Source: Sphaerotilus hippei (GTDB taxonomy: Bacteria; Pseudomonadota; Gammaproteobacteria; Burkholderiales; Burkholderiaceae_C). From it: a DNA stretch of 64,000 nt. Under the pieces are notes generated by a model. That model worked only from the letters and a program-made list of their open reading frames with translations, made no database searches and had not been told where the DNA came from. The translations under genes were made by a program, and so were the position numbers. The DNA is taken from contig NZ_QJJS01000012.1 of the NCBI RefSeq assembly GCF_003201595.1, positions 1-64,000 on the forward strand, written 5' to 3'. Below, in pieces: positions 54,222-63,608 of the stretch (its first letter is position 1; every line of letters begins with the position of its first letter).

Positions 54222-55178
54222 ATGCTGTCAAGAACCGCTGATCACCTCTTCTGGATGGCCCGCTACATGGAGCGGGCCGAGAACACCGCGCGCATGCTGG
54301 ACGTCAACTACCAGACGGCCCTGCTGCCCCAGTCCGAGGCGGTGGCCGAGCAGGGCTGGCGCGGCCTGCTGAGCATCTCCGAGCTGAGCGGCGACTACGC
54401 CAGCCGCTACGGCGACATCGATGCCCGCAGCGTCATGAACTTCATGGTCAGCGACGAGAAGAACCCGTCGTCCATCGTGCGCTGCCTGCACGCCGCCCGC
54501 GAGAACGCCCGTGCGGTGCGGGGCGCGCTGACCACCGAGGTCTGGGAGACCACCAACCAGACCTGGCTGGAGTTCAACCGCATGCTGCGCGACAGCGCCT
54601 TCGAGCGTGACCCCGGGCCGCTCTACGAGTGGGTCAAGTTCCGCTCGCACCTGTCGCGTGGGGTCCAGGTCGGCACCATGCTGCAGGACGAGGCGCTGCA
54701 TTTCGTGCGCATCGGCACCTTCCTGGAGCGCTCGGACAACACCGCCCGACTGCTCGACGTCAAGTTCCACGCCGTCGAGAGCGATTTCTACGGCGCGGCC
54801 GAGGCCCGTGATCAGGAGTACGACTTCTATCACTGGTCGGCCATCCTGCGTTCGGTCTCGGGCTTCGAGGTCTACCGCAAGGTCTACCGCAACGTCATCC
54901 AGCCCGAGAAGGTCGCCGAACTGCTGATCCTGCGTCCCGACATGCCACGCTCGCTGGCCGCCTGCATGAACGAGGTGGTGGTCAACCTGTCGCTGGTGGC
55001 CAGCGAACAGTCCTCCGAGACCCTGCGCCGGGCCGGTCGCCTGCGCGCCGACCTCGAGTACGGCCGCATCGACGAGATCCTGGCCACCGGACTCCATGCC
55101 TACCTGACCCAGTTCCTCGACCGTGTCGGGGCCCTGGGCCTGGGCATCAGTCGCGACTTCCTGGTAGCGGTGCACTGA
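54222..55178 (+). CDS. Alpha-E domain protein (DUF403)
   Basis: A 318-residue all-helical protein. The family N-terminus MLSRTADHLFWMARYMERAE and the end LRADLEYGRIDEILATGLHA define the Alpha-E domain, which always accompanies CP-ATP-grasp proteins. Its action is unknown. The ATG at 54222 is preferred over one at 54213 because GGAG (54209-54212) then sits 9 nt upstream. A 131-nt gap precedes it; a strong hairpin follows. Confidence 0.92.
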   Translation: MLSRTADHLFWMARYMERAENTARMLDVNYQTALLPQSEAVAEQGWRGLLSISELSGDYASRYGDIDARSVMNFMVSDEKNPSSIVRCLHAARENARAVRGALTTEVWETTNQTWLEFNRMLRDSAFERDPGPLYEWVKFRSHLSRGVQVGTMLQDEALHFVRIGTFLERSDNTARLLDVKFHAVESDFYGAAEARDQEYDFYHWSAILRSVSGFEVYRKVYRNVIQPEKVAELLILRPDMPRSLAACMNEVVVNLSLVASEQSSETLRRAGRLRADLEYGRIDEILATGLHAYLTQFLDRVGALGLGISRDFLVAVH

Positions 55179-55187
55179 TCGGCGGCC

Positions 55188-55226
55188 GTGCCGCGGCCGG
55201 TCCCCGCCAAGCGGGGGCCGCGGCAC
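55188..55226. repeat. Hairpin inside the ATP-grasp operon
   Basis: GTGCCGCGGCC (55188-55198) pairs with GGCCGCGGCAC (55216-55226); inside, CCCCGC/GCGGGG continues the stem past a small bulge. No T-run. It lies between the Alpha-E and the transglutaminase/DUF2126 genes and may act as an RNA stability or processing element. Confidence 0.6.
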
Positions 55227-55278
55227 TGTCATCGATTCCGACCACACTCGCTCCGACAACATCACACAGGGTCCATCC

Positions 55279-58200
55279 GTGTCCATTCACGTCGCTCTCA
55301 GTCACGTCACCCACTACCGATACGACCGGCGCGTCAACCTGTCGCCCCAGATCGTGCGCCTGCGCCCCGCGCCGCACTGCCGCACGCCCATCCTGTCCTA
55401 TTCGCTGCGCGTCGAGCCGCAGAGCCACTTCATCAACTGGCAGCAGGATCCGTTCTCGAACTACCTGGGCCGCCTGGTCTTCCCGGAACCGACCACCGAG
55501 TTCAAGGTCACCATCGACCTGGTGGCCGAGATGTCGGTCTACAACCCGTTCGACTTCTTCCTCGAGCCGGGCGCCGAGAACTATCCCTTCGCCTACGACG
55601 ACGCGCTCAAGCAGGAGCTCGCGCCCTACCTCGTGGCCGAGCCGGCCACGCCCGCCTTCCAGAAGTTCCTCGACTCGATCGACCGCAAGGAAGTGCGCAC
55701 GATCGACTTCCTGGTCGGGCTGAACCAGCGCCTGCAGGGGGACATCAGCTACCTGATCCGCCTCGAGCCGGGCGTGCAGACGCCCGAGGAGACGCTGACC
55801 AAGGCGTCGGGCTCCTGCCGCGACACCGGCTGGCTGATGGTCGAGACGCTGCGCCACATGGGCCTGGCCGCCCGCTTCGTCTCCGGCTACCTCATCCAGC
55901 TCAAGCCCGACGTCAAGGCGCTGGACGGCCCGAGTGGCACCGAGGTCGACTTCACCGACCTGCACGCCTGGTGCGAGGTCTACCTGCCGGGCGCCGGCTG
56001 GATCGGCCTGGACCCGACCTCGGGCCTGATGGCCGGCGAAGGCCACATCCCGCTGGCCTGCACGCCCCAGCCCTCGAGCGCGGCGCCGATCACCGGCGCG
56101 GTCGACGAGTGCGAGGTCGAGTTCGGCCACGAGATGAACATCACGCGCATCTGGGAATCACCGCGCGTCACCAAACCCTACACCGATGACCAGTGGCAGG
56201 CCGTGCTGAGCCTGGGCGACCAGGTCGACGAGGAGCTGGTCGCCGGCGACGTGCGCCTGACCATGGGCGGCGAGCCGACCTTCGTGTCGGTCGACGACCG
56301 CGACGGCGCCGAATGGAACACCGAGGCGCTCGGCCCGACCAAGCGCATGTACGCCCAGGACCTGACGCAGCGCCTGCGTGACCATTACGGCCAGGGTGGA
56401 TTCCTGCACTTCGGCCAGGGCAAGTGGTACCCGGGCGAGCAGCTGCCGCGCTGGGCGCTGTCGATCTTCTGGCGCGCCGACGGCCAGCCCTGCTGGCACG
56501 ACCCGAGCCTGTTCGCCGACGAGCGTGATCCGCACGCCTACACCTCGGCCGATGCCCAGCATTTCCTGCGCACGCTGACGCGCAAGCTCGGCCTGACCGA
56601 CAGCTACATCCAGACCGGCTACGAGGACACCTGGTACTACCTGTGGCGCGAACGCCGCCTGCCGGTCAACGTCGATCCGTTCGACAGCCGCCTGGACGAC
56701 GAGCTCGAGCGCATGCGCCTGCGGCGCGTCTTCGCCCAGGGCCTGGACTACGACGTCGGCTACGTGCTGCCGATCCAGCCCGAAGGCGGTCCGGGTCTCG
56801 GCGGTTCGCGCTGGACCACCGGCCCGTGGTTCTTCCGCGACGAGCGCATGTACCTGATCCCGGGCGACTCGCCGATGGGCTACCGCCTGCCGCTGGACTC
56901 GCTGCCCTGGGTCAGCAAGGGCGAGTACCCCTACCTGATCGACCACGATCCGTTCGCCGACCGTGACGCGCTGCCCGCGTCCACGCGGGTGCGCAGCCAG
57001 TATGCCGCCCATGTCGTGGGGGGCGGTTTTGCCGAAGGCGGCACGGTGGCGCTGCAGGCCGATGCCGGCACCGGCGCGGGGGCTGCGGGCTACACGCTGG
57101 ACCTGAGCGGCGCGGACGCCACGGGTGCTGGCACGGCCGGGGGCGCGACCGCCGCCGGCCTGGCGGGTTCCGGTGACGGCGCCGGCCGCAAGCCCTCCGA
57201 CAGCCTGCGCGCGCTGACGCCCGAGGAGCTGGCGCGCCATCCGCAGCGCTTCGAGTCGGCCCACTGGATCACCCGCACCGCGCTGTGCGTGGAGGTGCGT
57301 GACCCGCGCCGCGCCAACGGCCCGAAGGCCGAGAAGGTCGGCAGCGCCACCGGCGTGCTCTATGTCTTCATGCCGCCGCTGGCGCATCTGGAGGACTACC
57401 TCGACCTGCTGGCCGCGATCGAGGCCTCGGCGGCCGAGCTGGGCATGAAGATCGTGCTCGAGGGCTATCCGCCGCCGCGCGACCCGCGCCTGAAGATGCT
57501 GCAGGTCACGCCCGACCCGGGCGTCATCGAGGTCAACATCCATCCGGCGCACGACTGGAAGGAGCTGGTCGAGCACACCGAATTCCTCTACGACGCCGCG
57601 TGGAAGTCGCGCCTGTCGACCGAGAAGTTCATGCTCGACGGCCGCCACACCGGCACCGGCGGGGGCAACCACTTCGTGCTGGGCGGGGCCACGCCGGCCG
57701 ACTCGCCCTTCCTGCGCCGCCCGGACCTGCTGGCCAGCCTGCTGACCTTCTGGCACAACCATCCGTCGCTGAGCTACCTGTTCTCGGGCCTGTTCATCGG
57801 CCCGACCAGCCAGGCCCCGCGCGTGGACGAGGCCCGCAACGACCAGGTCTACGAGCTGGAGATCGCGCTGGCCGAGATCGAGCGCAACAAGGCGATCTAC
57901 GGCGCCGACATGCCGCCGTGGCTGGTCGACCGCACGCTGCGCAACGTGCTGATCGACGTGACCGGCAACACGCACCGCAGCGAGTTCTGCATCGACAAGC
58001 TCTATTCGCCCGACAGCTCGACCGGCCGCCTGGGCCTGCTGGAGCTGCGTGCGTTCGAGATGCCCCCGCATGCGCAGATGAGCATCGCCCAGCAGCTGCT
58101 GCTGCGTGCGCTGCTGGCGCGTTTCTGGAAGGAGCCCTACCGCGCGCCGCTGGTGCGCTGGGGCACCGAGCTGCACGACCGTTTCCTGCTGCCCACCTTC

Positions 58201-58836
58201 GTGCAGATGGACTTCGACGACGTGATGGAGGACATGCGCCAGGCCGGCTACGCCTTCGACACCGAGTGGTTCGCGCCGCACTTCGAGTTCCGTTTCCCGA
58301 AGGTCGGCGAGGTCACGGCCCGCGGGGTCCACGTGACGCTGCGCAACGCGCTCGAACCCTGGCACGTGATGGGCGAGGAGGGTGCCGTCGGCGGCACGGT
58401 GCGCTACGTCGACTCGTCGCTGGAGCGCATGGAGGTCAAGGTCACGGGTCTGGTCGATCCGCGCCATGTCGTGACCTGCAACGGCGTGCCGGTGCCGCTG
58501 CAGCCGACCGGCCGGGTGGGCGAGTACGTGGCCGGGGTGCGTTACCGTGCCTGGCAGCCGTCGGCCGCGCTGCATCCGACCATCGGGGTCCATGCGCCGC
58601 TGACCTTCGATCTGGTCGACACCTGGATGAACCGCTCGATGGGCGGCTGCCAGTACCACGTGGCCCATCCGGGCGGACGCAACTACGACTCCTTCCCGGT
58701 GAACTCCTACGAGGCCGAGAGCCGGCGCCTGGGTCGTTTCTTCGCCATGGGTCACACCCCGGGCAAGGTCGTCGCGGCCCAGCCTGATCGAAGCTGGGAG
58801 TTCCCGTTCTCGCTCGATCTGCGCCGTCCGGTCTGA
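55279..58836 (+). CDS. Transglutaminase-like protease fused to DUF2126
   Basis: A 1185-residue protein. N-terminal Bact_transglu_N-like region (about 1-90, SHVTHYRYDRRVNLSPQIVR), then a transglutaminase core with the triad Cys180 (SGSCRDTGW), His229 (DLHAWCEVY) and Asp245 (IGLDPTSG). DUF2126 fills most of the rest, starting with VRLTMGGEPTFVSVDDRDGA (about 326-345) and including ITRTALCVEVRDPR, GMKIVLEGYPPPRDPRL and HTGTGGGNHFVLGG. A Gly/Ala-rich linker of about 60 residues (57013-57200) breaks DUF2126. The GTG at 55279 starts the reading frame at the expected N-terminus. It probably acts on the product of the ATP-grasp enzymes; this is inference. Confidence 0.92.
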   Translation: MSIHVALSHVTHYRYDRRVNLSPQIVRLRPAPHCRTPILSYSLRVEPQSHFINWQQDPFSNYLGRLVFPEPTTEFKVTIDLVAEMSVYNPFDFFLEPGAENYPFAYDDALKQELAPYLVAEPATPAFQKFLDSIDRKEVRTIDFLVGLNQRLQGDISYLIRLEPGVQTPEETLTKASGSCRDTGWLMVETLRHMGLAARFVSGYLIQLKPDVKALDGPSGTEVDFTDLHAWCEVYLPGAGWIGLDPTSGLMAGEGHIPLACTPQPSSAAPITGAVDECEVEFGHEMNITRIWESPRVTKPYTDDQWQAVLSLGDQVDEELVAGDVRLTMGGEPTFVSVDDRDGAEWNTEALGPTKRMYAQDLTQRLRDHYGQGGFLHFGQGKWYPGEQLPRWALSIFWRADGQPCWHDPSLFADERDPHAYTSADAQHFLRTLTRKLGLTDSYIQTGYEDTWYYLWRERRLPVNVDPFDSRLDDELERMRLRRVFAQGLDYDVGYVLPIQPEGGPGLGGSRWTTGPWFFRDERMYLIPGDSPMGYRLPLDSLPWVSKGEYPYLIDHDPFADRDALPASTRVRSQYAAHVVGGGFAEGGTVALQADAGTGAGAAGYTLDLSGADATGAGTAGGATAAGLAGSGDGAGRKPSDSLRALTPEELARHPQRFESAHWITRTALCVEVRDPRRANGPKAEKVGSATGVLYVFMPPLAHLEDYLDLLAAIEASAAELGMKIVLEGYPPPRDPRLKMLQVTPDPGVIEVNIHPAHDWKELVEHTEFLYDAAWKSRLSTEKFMLDGRHTGTGGGNHFVLGGATPADSPFLRRPDLLASLLTFWHNHPSLSYLFSGLFIGPTSQAPRVDEARNDQVYELEIALAEIERNKAIYGADMPPWLVDRTLRNVLIDVTGNTHRSEFCIDKLYSPDSSTGRLGLLELRAFEMPPHAQMSIAQQLLLRALLARFWKEPYRAPLVRWGTELHDRFLLPTFVQMDFDDVMEDMRQAGYAFDTEWFAPHFEFRFPKVGEVTARGVHVTLRNALEPWHVMGEEGAVGGTVRYVDSSLERMEVKVTGLVDPRHVVTCNGVPVPLQPTGRVGEYVAGVRYRAWQPSAALHPTIGVHAPLTFDLVDTWMNRSMGGCQYHVAHPGGRNYDSFPVNSYEAESRRLGRFFAMGHTPGKVVAAQPDRSWEFPFSLDLRRPV

Positions 58837-58854
58837 TCCGCGCCAGGATCGGTC

Positions 58855-61839
58855 ATGAATGGGGCCAAGGATCCCGGCGGTCCGCCCCGGAAAACGGCTG
58901 AGCGCCTCCCGGAACCGGTGGGTTCCGGGGCGCCTGTCCGGGTGAGCCACCTGGGGCCGTCGTCCGAAGCAGGGCATGATCCGGACATGCAATCGAGTTT
59001 GCTTTCCGAAGAAATGCCCGATGCGGCCGCGCTGGCGGCCGCCGCGGCGCTGGCGGCCACGCCCGGCCATCACGATGAACTGCGGGGCATCCCCGCGCTG
59101 TGTGCCCAGGTCGTGGACAAGGGCGAGGACGCGGACAAGGACGACACGGCGGCGTCCGGCGAGAGCCTGTCGCCGCTGTGGAGCCAGTTCTTCGACATCA
59201 ACGGTGTCGAGGGCTGGAACGACCTGCCGGCGCGGCTGGCGCGCATCCAGCGCCGCGTGCGCGAGGACGGCGCGACCTACAACGTCTATGCCGAGAACGG
59301 GGACGGCGCCCGCTCCTGGCCGCTGGAGATGCTGCCGCTGCTGGTCAGCCCGCTCGAGTGGGCGCACATCGAGAAGGGCGTGACCCAGCGTGCGCGGCTG
59401 CTGGAGGCGGCGCTGCGCGACATCTACGGGCCGCAGGAGCTGCTGCGCACCGGCCTGCTGCCGGCGCCGCTGATCTACGGCCATCCCCAGTACCTGCATG
59501 CGGTGCACGGGCTGCAGCCGGCCGGCCAGGCGTGGCTGCACGTGATGGCGGTCGACCTGGCCCGCGGCCCCGACGGTCACTGGTGGGTCGTCGGTCACCG
59601 CACCGGCGCGCCCTCCGGCCTGGGCTACCTGCTCGAGAACCGGCTCATCGTCGCGCAGCAGTTTCCCGATGCCTTCCGCGAGATGCGGGTGCAGCGCATC
59701 GCCTCGGCCTTCCGGGCGTTGATGGAAGGCCTGATGCATGCCAGTCCGGCGGGCGACCGCTCGCGCACGGTGCTGCTGACGCCGGGGCCGCGCAACGAGA
59801 CCTATTTCGAGCACGTCTTCCTGGCCCGCTACCTGGGCCTGTCGCTGGTCGAGGGCTCCGACCTGACGGTGCGCGACCAGAAGCTCTACCTCAAGACCAT
59901 GCATGGCCTCGAGCGGGTGCACATCGTGCTGCGCCGGGTCGACGACGAGTGGGTCGATCCGCTCGAGCTGCGTTCGGATTCGGCCCTGGGCGTGCCCGGC
60001 CTGCTGCAGGCCGTGCGAGCCCAGCAGGTGGTGCTGGCCAACGTGCCGGGTGCCGGCGTGCTCGAGAGCCCGGGCCTGACCGCCTTCTGGCCCGGGGTCG
60101 CCCGCAAGCTGCTCAAGGAAGAGCTGATCCTGCCCGCGACCACCAGCTGGTGGTGCGGCGAGGGCAGCGTCTGGAACGCCAACCGCGCGACCCTGTCCGA
60201 CTACGTGATCATGCCGACCTTCCCGGCCGGCCCGGTCACGCGCAGCTTCGAGCCGGTGCTCGCCGGTGACCTGAGTCCGGAACGCCTGCGTGCCTGGGAG
60301 GCGCGCATCGCGGCCGATCCGGCCGCGCACACCCTGCTCGAGCCGGTGCACCCCTCGGAGCTGCCGGTCTGGCGGGACGGGCGCCTGGAGCCCCGGCCGG
60401 TGGTGATGCGGGTCTACGCCATGCTCGACGGCGAAGGCCGCTGGCGGGTGCTGCCGGGCGGGCTGACGCGGGTGGCCACCCGGCGTGCGCCGGGGGCGAC
60501 GACGGCGGCTTCACGTGCGGCGATCGCCGCGACCGCCGAGCTGTCGGCCAAGGCGGCCCGCTCGTCGAGCGAGGCGGCCGCCAACGACGGCACGGTCGAG
60601 CCTGCGCCGCCCATGGCCGAACCCGTGGTGCCCGTGCCCGCCGCGGCCGCTGCGGCGCCGGTGGCCACGACGCTGGGGGCCACGGCCTCGCGGGCCGACG
60701 GCGGCAGTGGCGCGGACGCCTACCTGTCCATGCAGCGCGGCAGCGCCAGCACCGACACCTGGGTGCTGGCCGAGGGCGAGGTCGATGCCACCAGCCTGCT
60801 GCCCCAGCCGCTGGTCGCCGCCGACCTGATGGGCTGGCACCGGGTGATCACCAGCCGGGCGGCGGAAAACCTGTTCTGGCTGGGCCGCTACACCGAGCGG
60901 GCCGAAAACGCCAACCGCCTGGCCCGGCTGCTGCTGGAGAGCCTGCCCACCGCCCGGGCGCCGGTGGTCGACTACCTGCATGCGCTGGCGCTGCGCCACG
61001 GCCTGATCGGGCGGTCGGTGCCGTCGCCGGTGCGTGGCACGCCGCAGGCGGCCCGGCTGTTCGAACGTTCGCTGATGCATGCGCTGGCCGATCCGACGGG
61101 CTCGACCAGCGTGGCCTACAACCTGCGAGCCCTGCGCCGCTGCGCCGAGTCGCTGCGCGAGCGGCTGTCCGACGAGCACTGGTCCCTGATCCTCGACCTC
61201 GACGAGCGGTTTTCCCGGCGGGTCGGGGCGGTGCTGGCGCAGGAGGGCCACGAGCCGCTGAGCGACGTGCTGGCGGTGCTGGCCCAGACCGCCACGCAGC
61301 TGGCGGCCGTGACCGGCTCGCAGACCGACCGCATGACCCGCGACGACGGCTGGCGTCTGCTCAGCGTGGGCCGGCAGATCGAGCGGCTGCACATGCTCTC
61401 GCATGCGCTGGCCAGCGGCTTCGAGCGTGGGCTGCAGCGCTCCGACGACGGTTTTGCCACGCTGCTGGGCCTGTTCGACTCGACCATCACCTACCGGGCC
61501 CAGTTCCAGGCCCGCAAGGAGGTGCCGCCGCTGCTGCACCTGCTGGTGATGGACACCGACAACCCGCGCGCGCTGGCCTGGGTGGCCCGCACGCTGCGTG
61601 ACCGGCTGGTCAAGCTGGCCCGCCACGATCCGCCCTGGGCCGAGGAGGTCTGCGCCTTGCTGCCCCAGCCGGTGGGCTGGGACCTGGCCGCGCTGTGCGA
61701 GGTCGACGACGAGCGGCGCTACCGGCAGCTGAACGAGGCGCTGACCGCCTGCAGCGAAGGCGTCTGGGCGCTGTCCAACGAAATCAGCCGACACCTGTTC
61801 TCGCACGTGGGCCCGGCCCCGCGGGCGGTGTGGCAATGA
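58855..61839 (+). CDS. Fusion of a circularly permuted ATP-grasp protein and an Alpha-E domain
   Basis: A 994-residue protein. The N-terminal half (about 100-540) is a second CP-ATP-grasp unit, with LLENRLIVAQQFPDAFREMR, LRRVDDEWVDPLELRSDSAL and TTSWWCGEGSVWNANRATL. An Ala-rich low-complexity insert of about 80 residues (60481-60720) separates PGGLTRVATRR from ASTDTWVLAEGE, the usual C-terminal ATP-grasp motif. The Alpha-E unit (about 662-990) begins RVITSRAAENLFWLGRYTER. ATG 58855 has AGGA 6 nt upstream; an internal Met at 58987 is less supported. It overlaps the last transglutaminase gene by 4 nt. Confidence 0.9.
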   Translation: MNGAKDPGGPPRKTAERLPEPVGSGAPVRVSHLGPSSEAGHDPDMQSSLLSEEMPDAAALAAAAALAATPGHHDELRGIPALCAQVVDKGEDADKDDTAASGESLSPLWSQFFDINGVEGWNDLPARLARIQRRVREDGATYNVYAENGDGARSWPLEMLPLLVSPLEWAHIEKGVTQRARLLEAALRDIYGPQELLRTGLLPAPLIYGHPQYLHAVHGLQPAGQAWLHVMAVDLARGPDGHWWVVGHRTGAPSGLGYLLENRLIVAQQFPDAFREMRVQRIASAFRALMEGLMHASPAGDRSRTVLLTPGPRNETYFEHVFLARYLGLSLVEGSDLTVRDQKLYLKTMHGLERVHIVLRRVDDEWVDPLELRSDSALGVPGLLQAVRAQQVVLANVPGAGVLESPGLTAFWPGVARKLLKEELILPATTSWWCGEGSVWNANRATLSDYVIMPTFPAGPVTRSFEPVLAGDLSPERLRAWEARIAADPAAHTLLEPVHPSELPVWRDGRLEPRPVVMRVYAMLDGEGRWRVLPGGLTRVATRRAPGATTAASRAAIAATAELSAKAARSSSEAAANDGTVEPAPPMAEPVVPVPAAAAAAPVATTLGATASRADGGSGADAYLSMQRGSASTDTWVLAEGEVDATSLLPQPLVAADLMGWHRVITSRAAENLFWLGRYTERAENANRLARLLLESLPTARAPVVDYLHALALRHGLIGRSVPSPVRGTPQAARLFERSLMHALADPTGSTSVAYNLRALRRCAESLRERLSDEHWSLILDLDERFSRRVGAVLAQEGHEPLSDVLAVLAQTATQLAAVTGSQTDRMTRDDGWRLLSVGRQIERLHMLSHALASGFERGLQRSDDGFATLLGLFDSTITYRAQFQARKEVPPLLHLLVMDTDNPRALAWVARTLRDRLVKLARHDPPWAEEVCALLPQPVGWDLAALCEVDDERRYRQLNEALTACSEGVWALSNEISRHLFSHVGPAPRAVWQ

Positions 61840-62912
61840 ACGCGACGATGACCGATTCCGAGAAACCGGTGATCCGCGGGGTGCCCATCCGCATCCTGCG
61901 GGTCGAGCACGAGACCCGCTACCGCTACGACGCGCCGGTCGAGCTGGCCAACCACATGGCCCGGCTGCGGCCCCGTCACACGGCGACGCAGCGCATCCGC
62001 GACTGGCACCTGGTGGTCGAGCCCTTGCCCGATGCCTCGCCGGAGGGGGAGGAGCCGGGCGCGCCTCAGGTGGTGCCGCCCGGCGTGCACCAGAGCCGCG
62101 ACACCTGGGGCAACTGGCGCGCGACGTTCTCGCATTCGCGGGTGCACGACCAGCTGGTCGTGCGCTCGACCTTCCAGGCCCAGGTCTGCGCGGCCGTGAG
62201 CCTGCAGATGCTCAACAGCCCGGCGTGGGAGAAGGTGGCCGAGCGGCTGCGCTACCGTGCGCGCGTGCCGCTCGACGATGCGCTCGAGTTCGCGCTGCCT
62301 TCGGCCTATGCCCCCCGGGATGCGGCGCTGGCGGCCTTCGCCAACGAGGTGTTCGTGCCCGGCACGCCGCTGCTGGCGGGTGCGTTCGCGCTGATGCACC
62401 TGATCCACCGGCGCTTCGAGTACCGGCCCAGTGCCACGTCGGTCTCCACCCGGGCGCCCGAAGCCCTGGCGCAGCGCCGCGGCGTCTGCCAGGACTTCGC
62501 CCACGTGATGATCGGCGCGATGCGCTCGCTGGGCCTGTCGGCGCGTTACGTCAGCGGCTACCTGCTGACCCAGCCGCCACCGGGCCAGCCCCGGCTGGTC
62601 GGGGCCGACGCCTCCCATGCCTGGGTGCAGGTGTGGTGCCCGGTGCATGGCTGGGTGGCGCTGGACCCGACCAACGCGGTGCTGGTCGGCCCCGACCACG
62701 TGACGCTGGCCTGGGGTCGCGACTACGAGGACGTGGCACCGCTGCGCGGGGTGATCCGCGGCGGCGGGCGGGCGATCCCGGAGGTGGCGGTCACGGTCGA
62801 GCCGATCGAGGTCGCGGCCGCCCGCGGGGCCTGCGCGCCCGTGCGGCCCCCGGGGGCGGCGGTGCCCGCCGCACGGCCCGCGGCCGCACCGGTCACGCCG
62901 CCGCGGCGTTGA
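61836..62912 (+). CDS. Short transglutaminase-like cysteine protease
   Basis: A 358-residue protein. The N-terminal RVEHETRYRYDAPVELANHM region (Bact_transglu_N) is followed by a transglutaminase core with Cys218 (RRGVCQDFAH), His261 (DASHAWVQV) and Asp277 (VALDPTNAV), so the catalytic triad is complete. It lacks DUF2126. It starts at ATG 61836, 4 nt inside the fusion gene, so translation is coupled. The last 45 residues are Pro/Ala-rich. It completes the second round of ATP-grasp / Alpha-E / transglutaminase. Confidence 0.93.
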   Translation: MNATMTDSEKPVIRGVPIRILRVEHETRYRYDAPVELANHMARLRPRHTATQRIRDWHLVVEPLPDASPEGEEPGAPQVVPPGVHQSRDTWGNWRATFSHSRVHDQLVVRSTFQAQVCAAVSLQMLNSPAWEKVAERLRYRARVPLDDALEFALPSAYAPRDAALAAFANEVFVPGTPLLAGAFALMHLIHRRFEYRPSATSVSTRAPEALAQRRGVCQDFAHVMIGAMRSLGLSARYVSGYLLTQPPPGQPRLVGADASHAWVQVWCPVHGWVALDPTNAVLVGPDHVTLAWGRDYEDVAPLRGVIRGGGRAIPEVAVTVEPIEVAAARGACAPVRPPGAAVPAARPAAAPVTPPRR

Positions 62913-62916
62913 GCGC

Positions 62917-63546
62917 TCAGCGCGCCTGGCTCAGCACCGCGCAGCCACGCTGCACGGCCGGGCGCTCGCCGATGCGGTCGAACCAGGCCTTCAGGTGCGG
63001 AAAGTCCGTCCAGTCGATGCCCTGGTTCTGCCAGGAGCGCAGCCAGGGGTAGATCGCGATGTCGGCGATCGAGTAGTCGTTGCCGGCCATCCAGGCCGAC
63101 TGTGCCAGGCGCCGGTCCATCACCCCGTACAGCCGCTGCGCCTCGCGGGTGTAGCGCTCGATCGCGTAGTCGACCTTCACCGGCGCGTAGACGCGGAAGT
63201 GGTGCGCCTGGCCCAGCATCGGACCGACCCCGCCGACCTGGAACATCAGCCACTGCATCACCTCGAGGCGCGCCCGCGGATCGGTGGGCAGGAAACGACC
63301 GGTCTTCTCGGCCAGGTAGAGCAGGATCGCGCCCGACTCGAACAGCGAGATCGGCGCAGCGCCCGGACCGTCGGAGTCGACCAGTGCCGGGATCTTGTTG
63401 TTCGGGCTGATGCGCAGGAAGTCCGGCGCGAACTGTTCCCCTGCGCCGATGTTCACCGCCCGGACCTGATAGGGCAGCTCGCACTCCTCGAGCATGATGT
63501 GGATCTTGTGCCCGTTGGGGGTGGGCCACGAAAAGAGTTCAATCAC
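62917..63546 (-). CDS. Glutathione S-transferase / disulfide-bond oxidoreductase (YfcG-like)
   Basis: A 209-residue thioredoxin-fold/GST protein. The N-terminus IELFSWPTPNGHKIHIMLEE with Thr/Asn-containing active-site turn, SPNNKIPALVDSDGPG and LFESGAILLYLAEKTGRFLP, then the long-helix C-domain, fit the YfcG/Nu-class enzymes that reduce disulfides using glutathione. The stop is 4 nt from the stop of the convergent transglutaminase gene. Upstream the 62-nt gap to the next gene is divergent. Confidence 0.92.
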   Translation of the reverse strand: MIELFSWPTPNGHKIHIMLEECELPYQVRAVNIGAGEQFAPDFLRISPNNKIPALVDSDGPGAAPISLFESGAILLYLAEKTGRFLPTDPRARLEVMQWLMFQVGGVGPMLGQAHHFRVYAPVKVDYAIERYTREAQRLYGVMDRRLAQSAWMAGNDYSIADIAIYPWLRSWQNQGIDWTDFPHLKAWFDRIGERPAVQRGCAVLSQAR

Positions 63547-63608
63547 GGTACCGCCTGGTCGATAAGAGTAAGGACACGTTTTCCACTCTATTCGAATTCA
63601 AGCCGCCA

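Noticed and set aside
56158-60351. A 1397-codon minus-strand open frame opposite the transglutaminase and fusion genes
   Set aside because: Same antisense effect; the plus-strand genes have clear domains and start sites.
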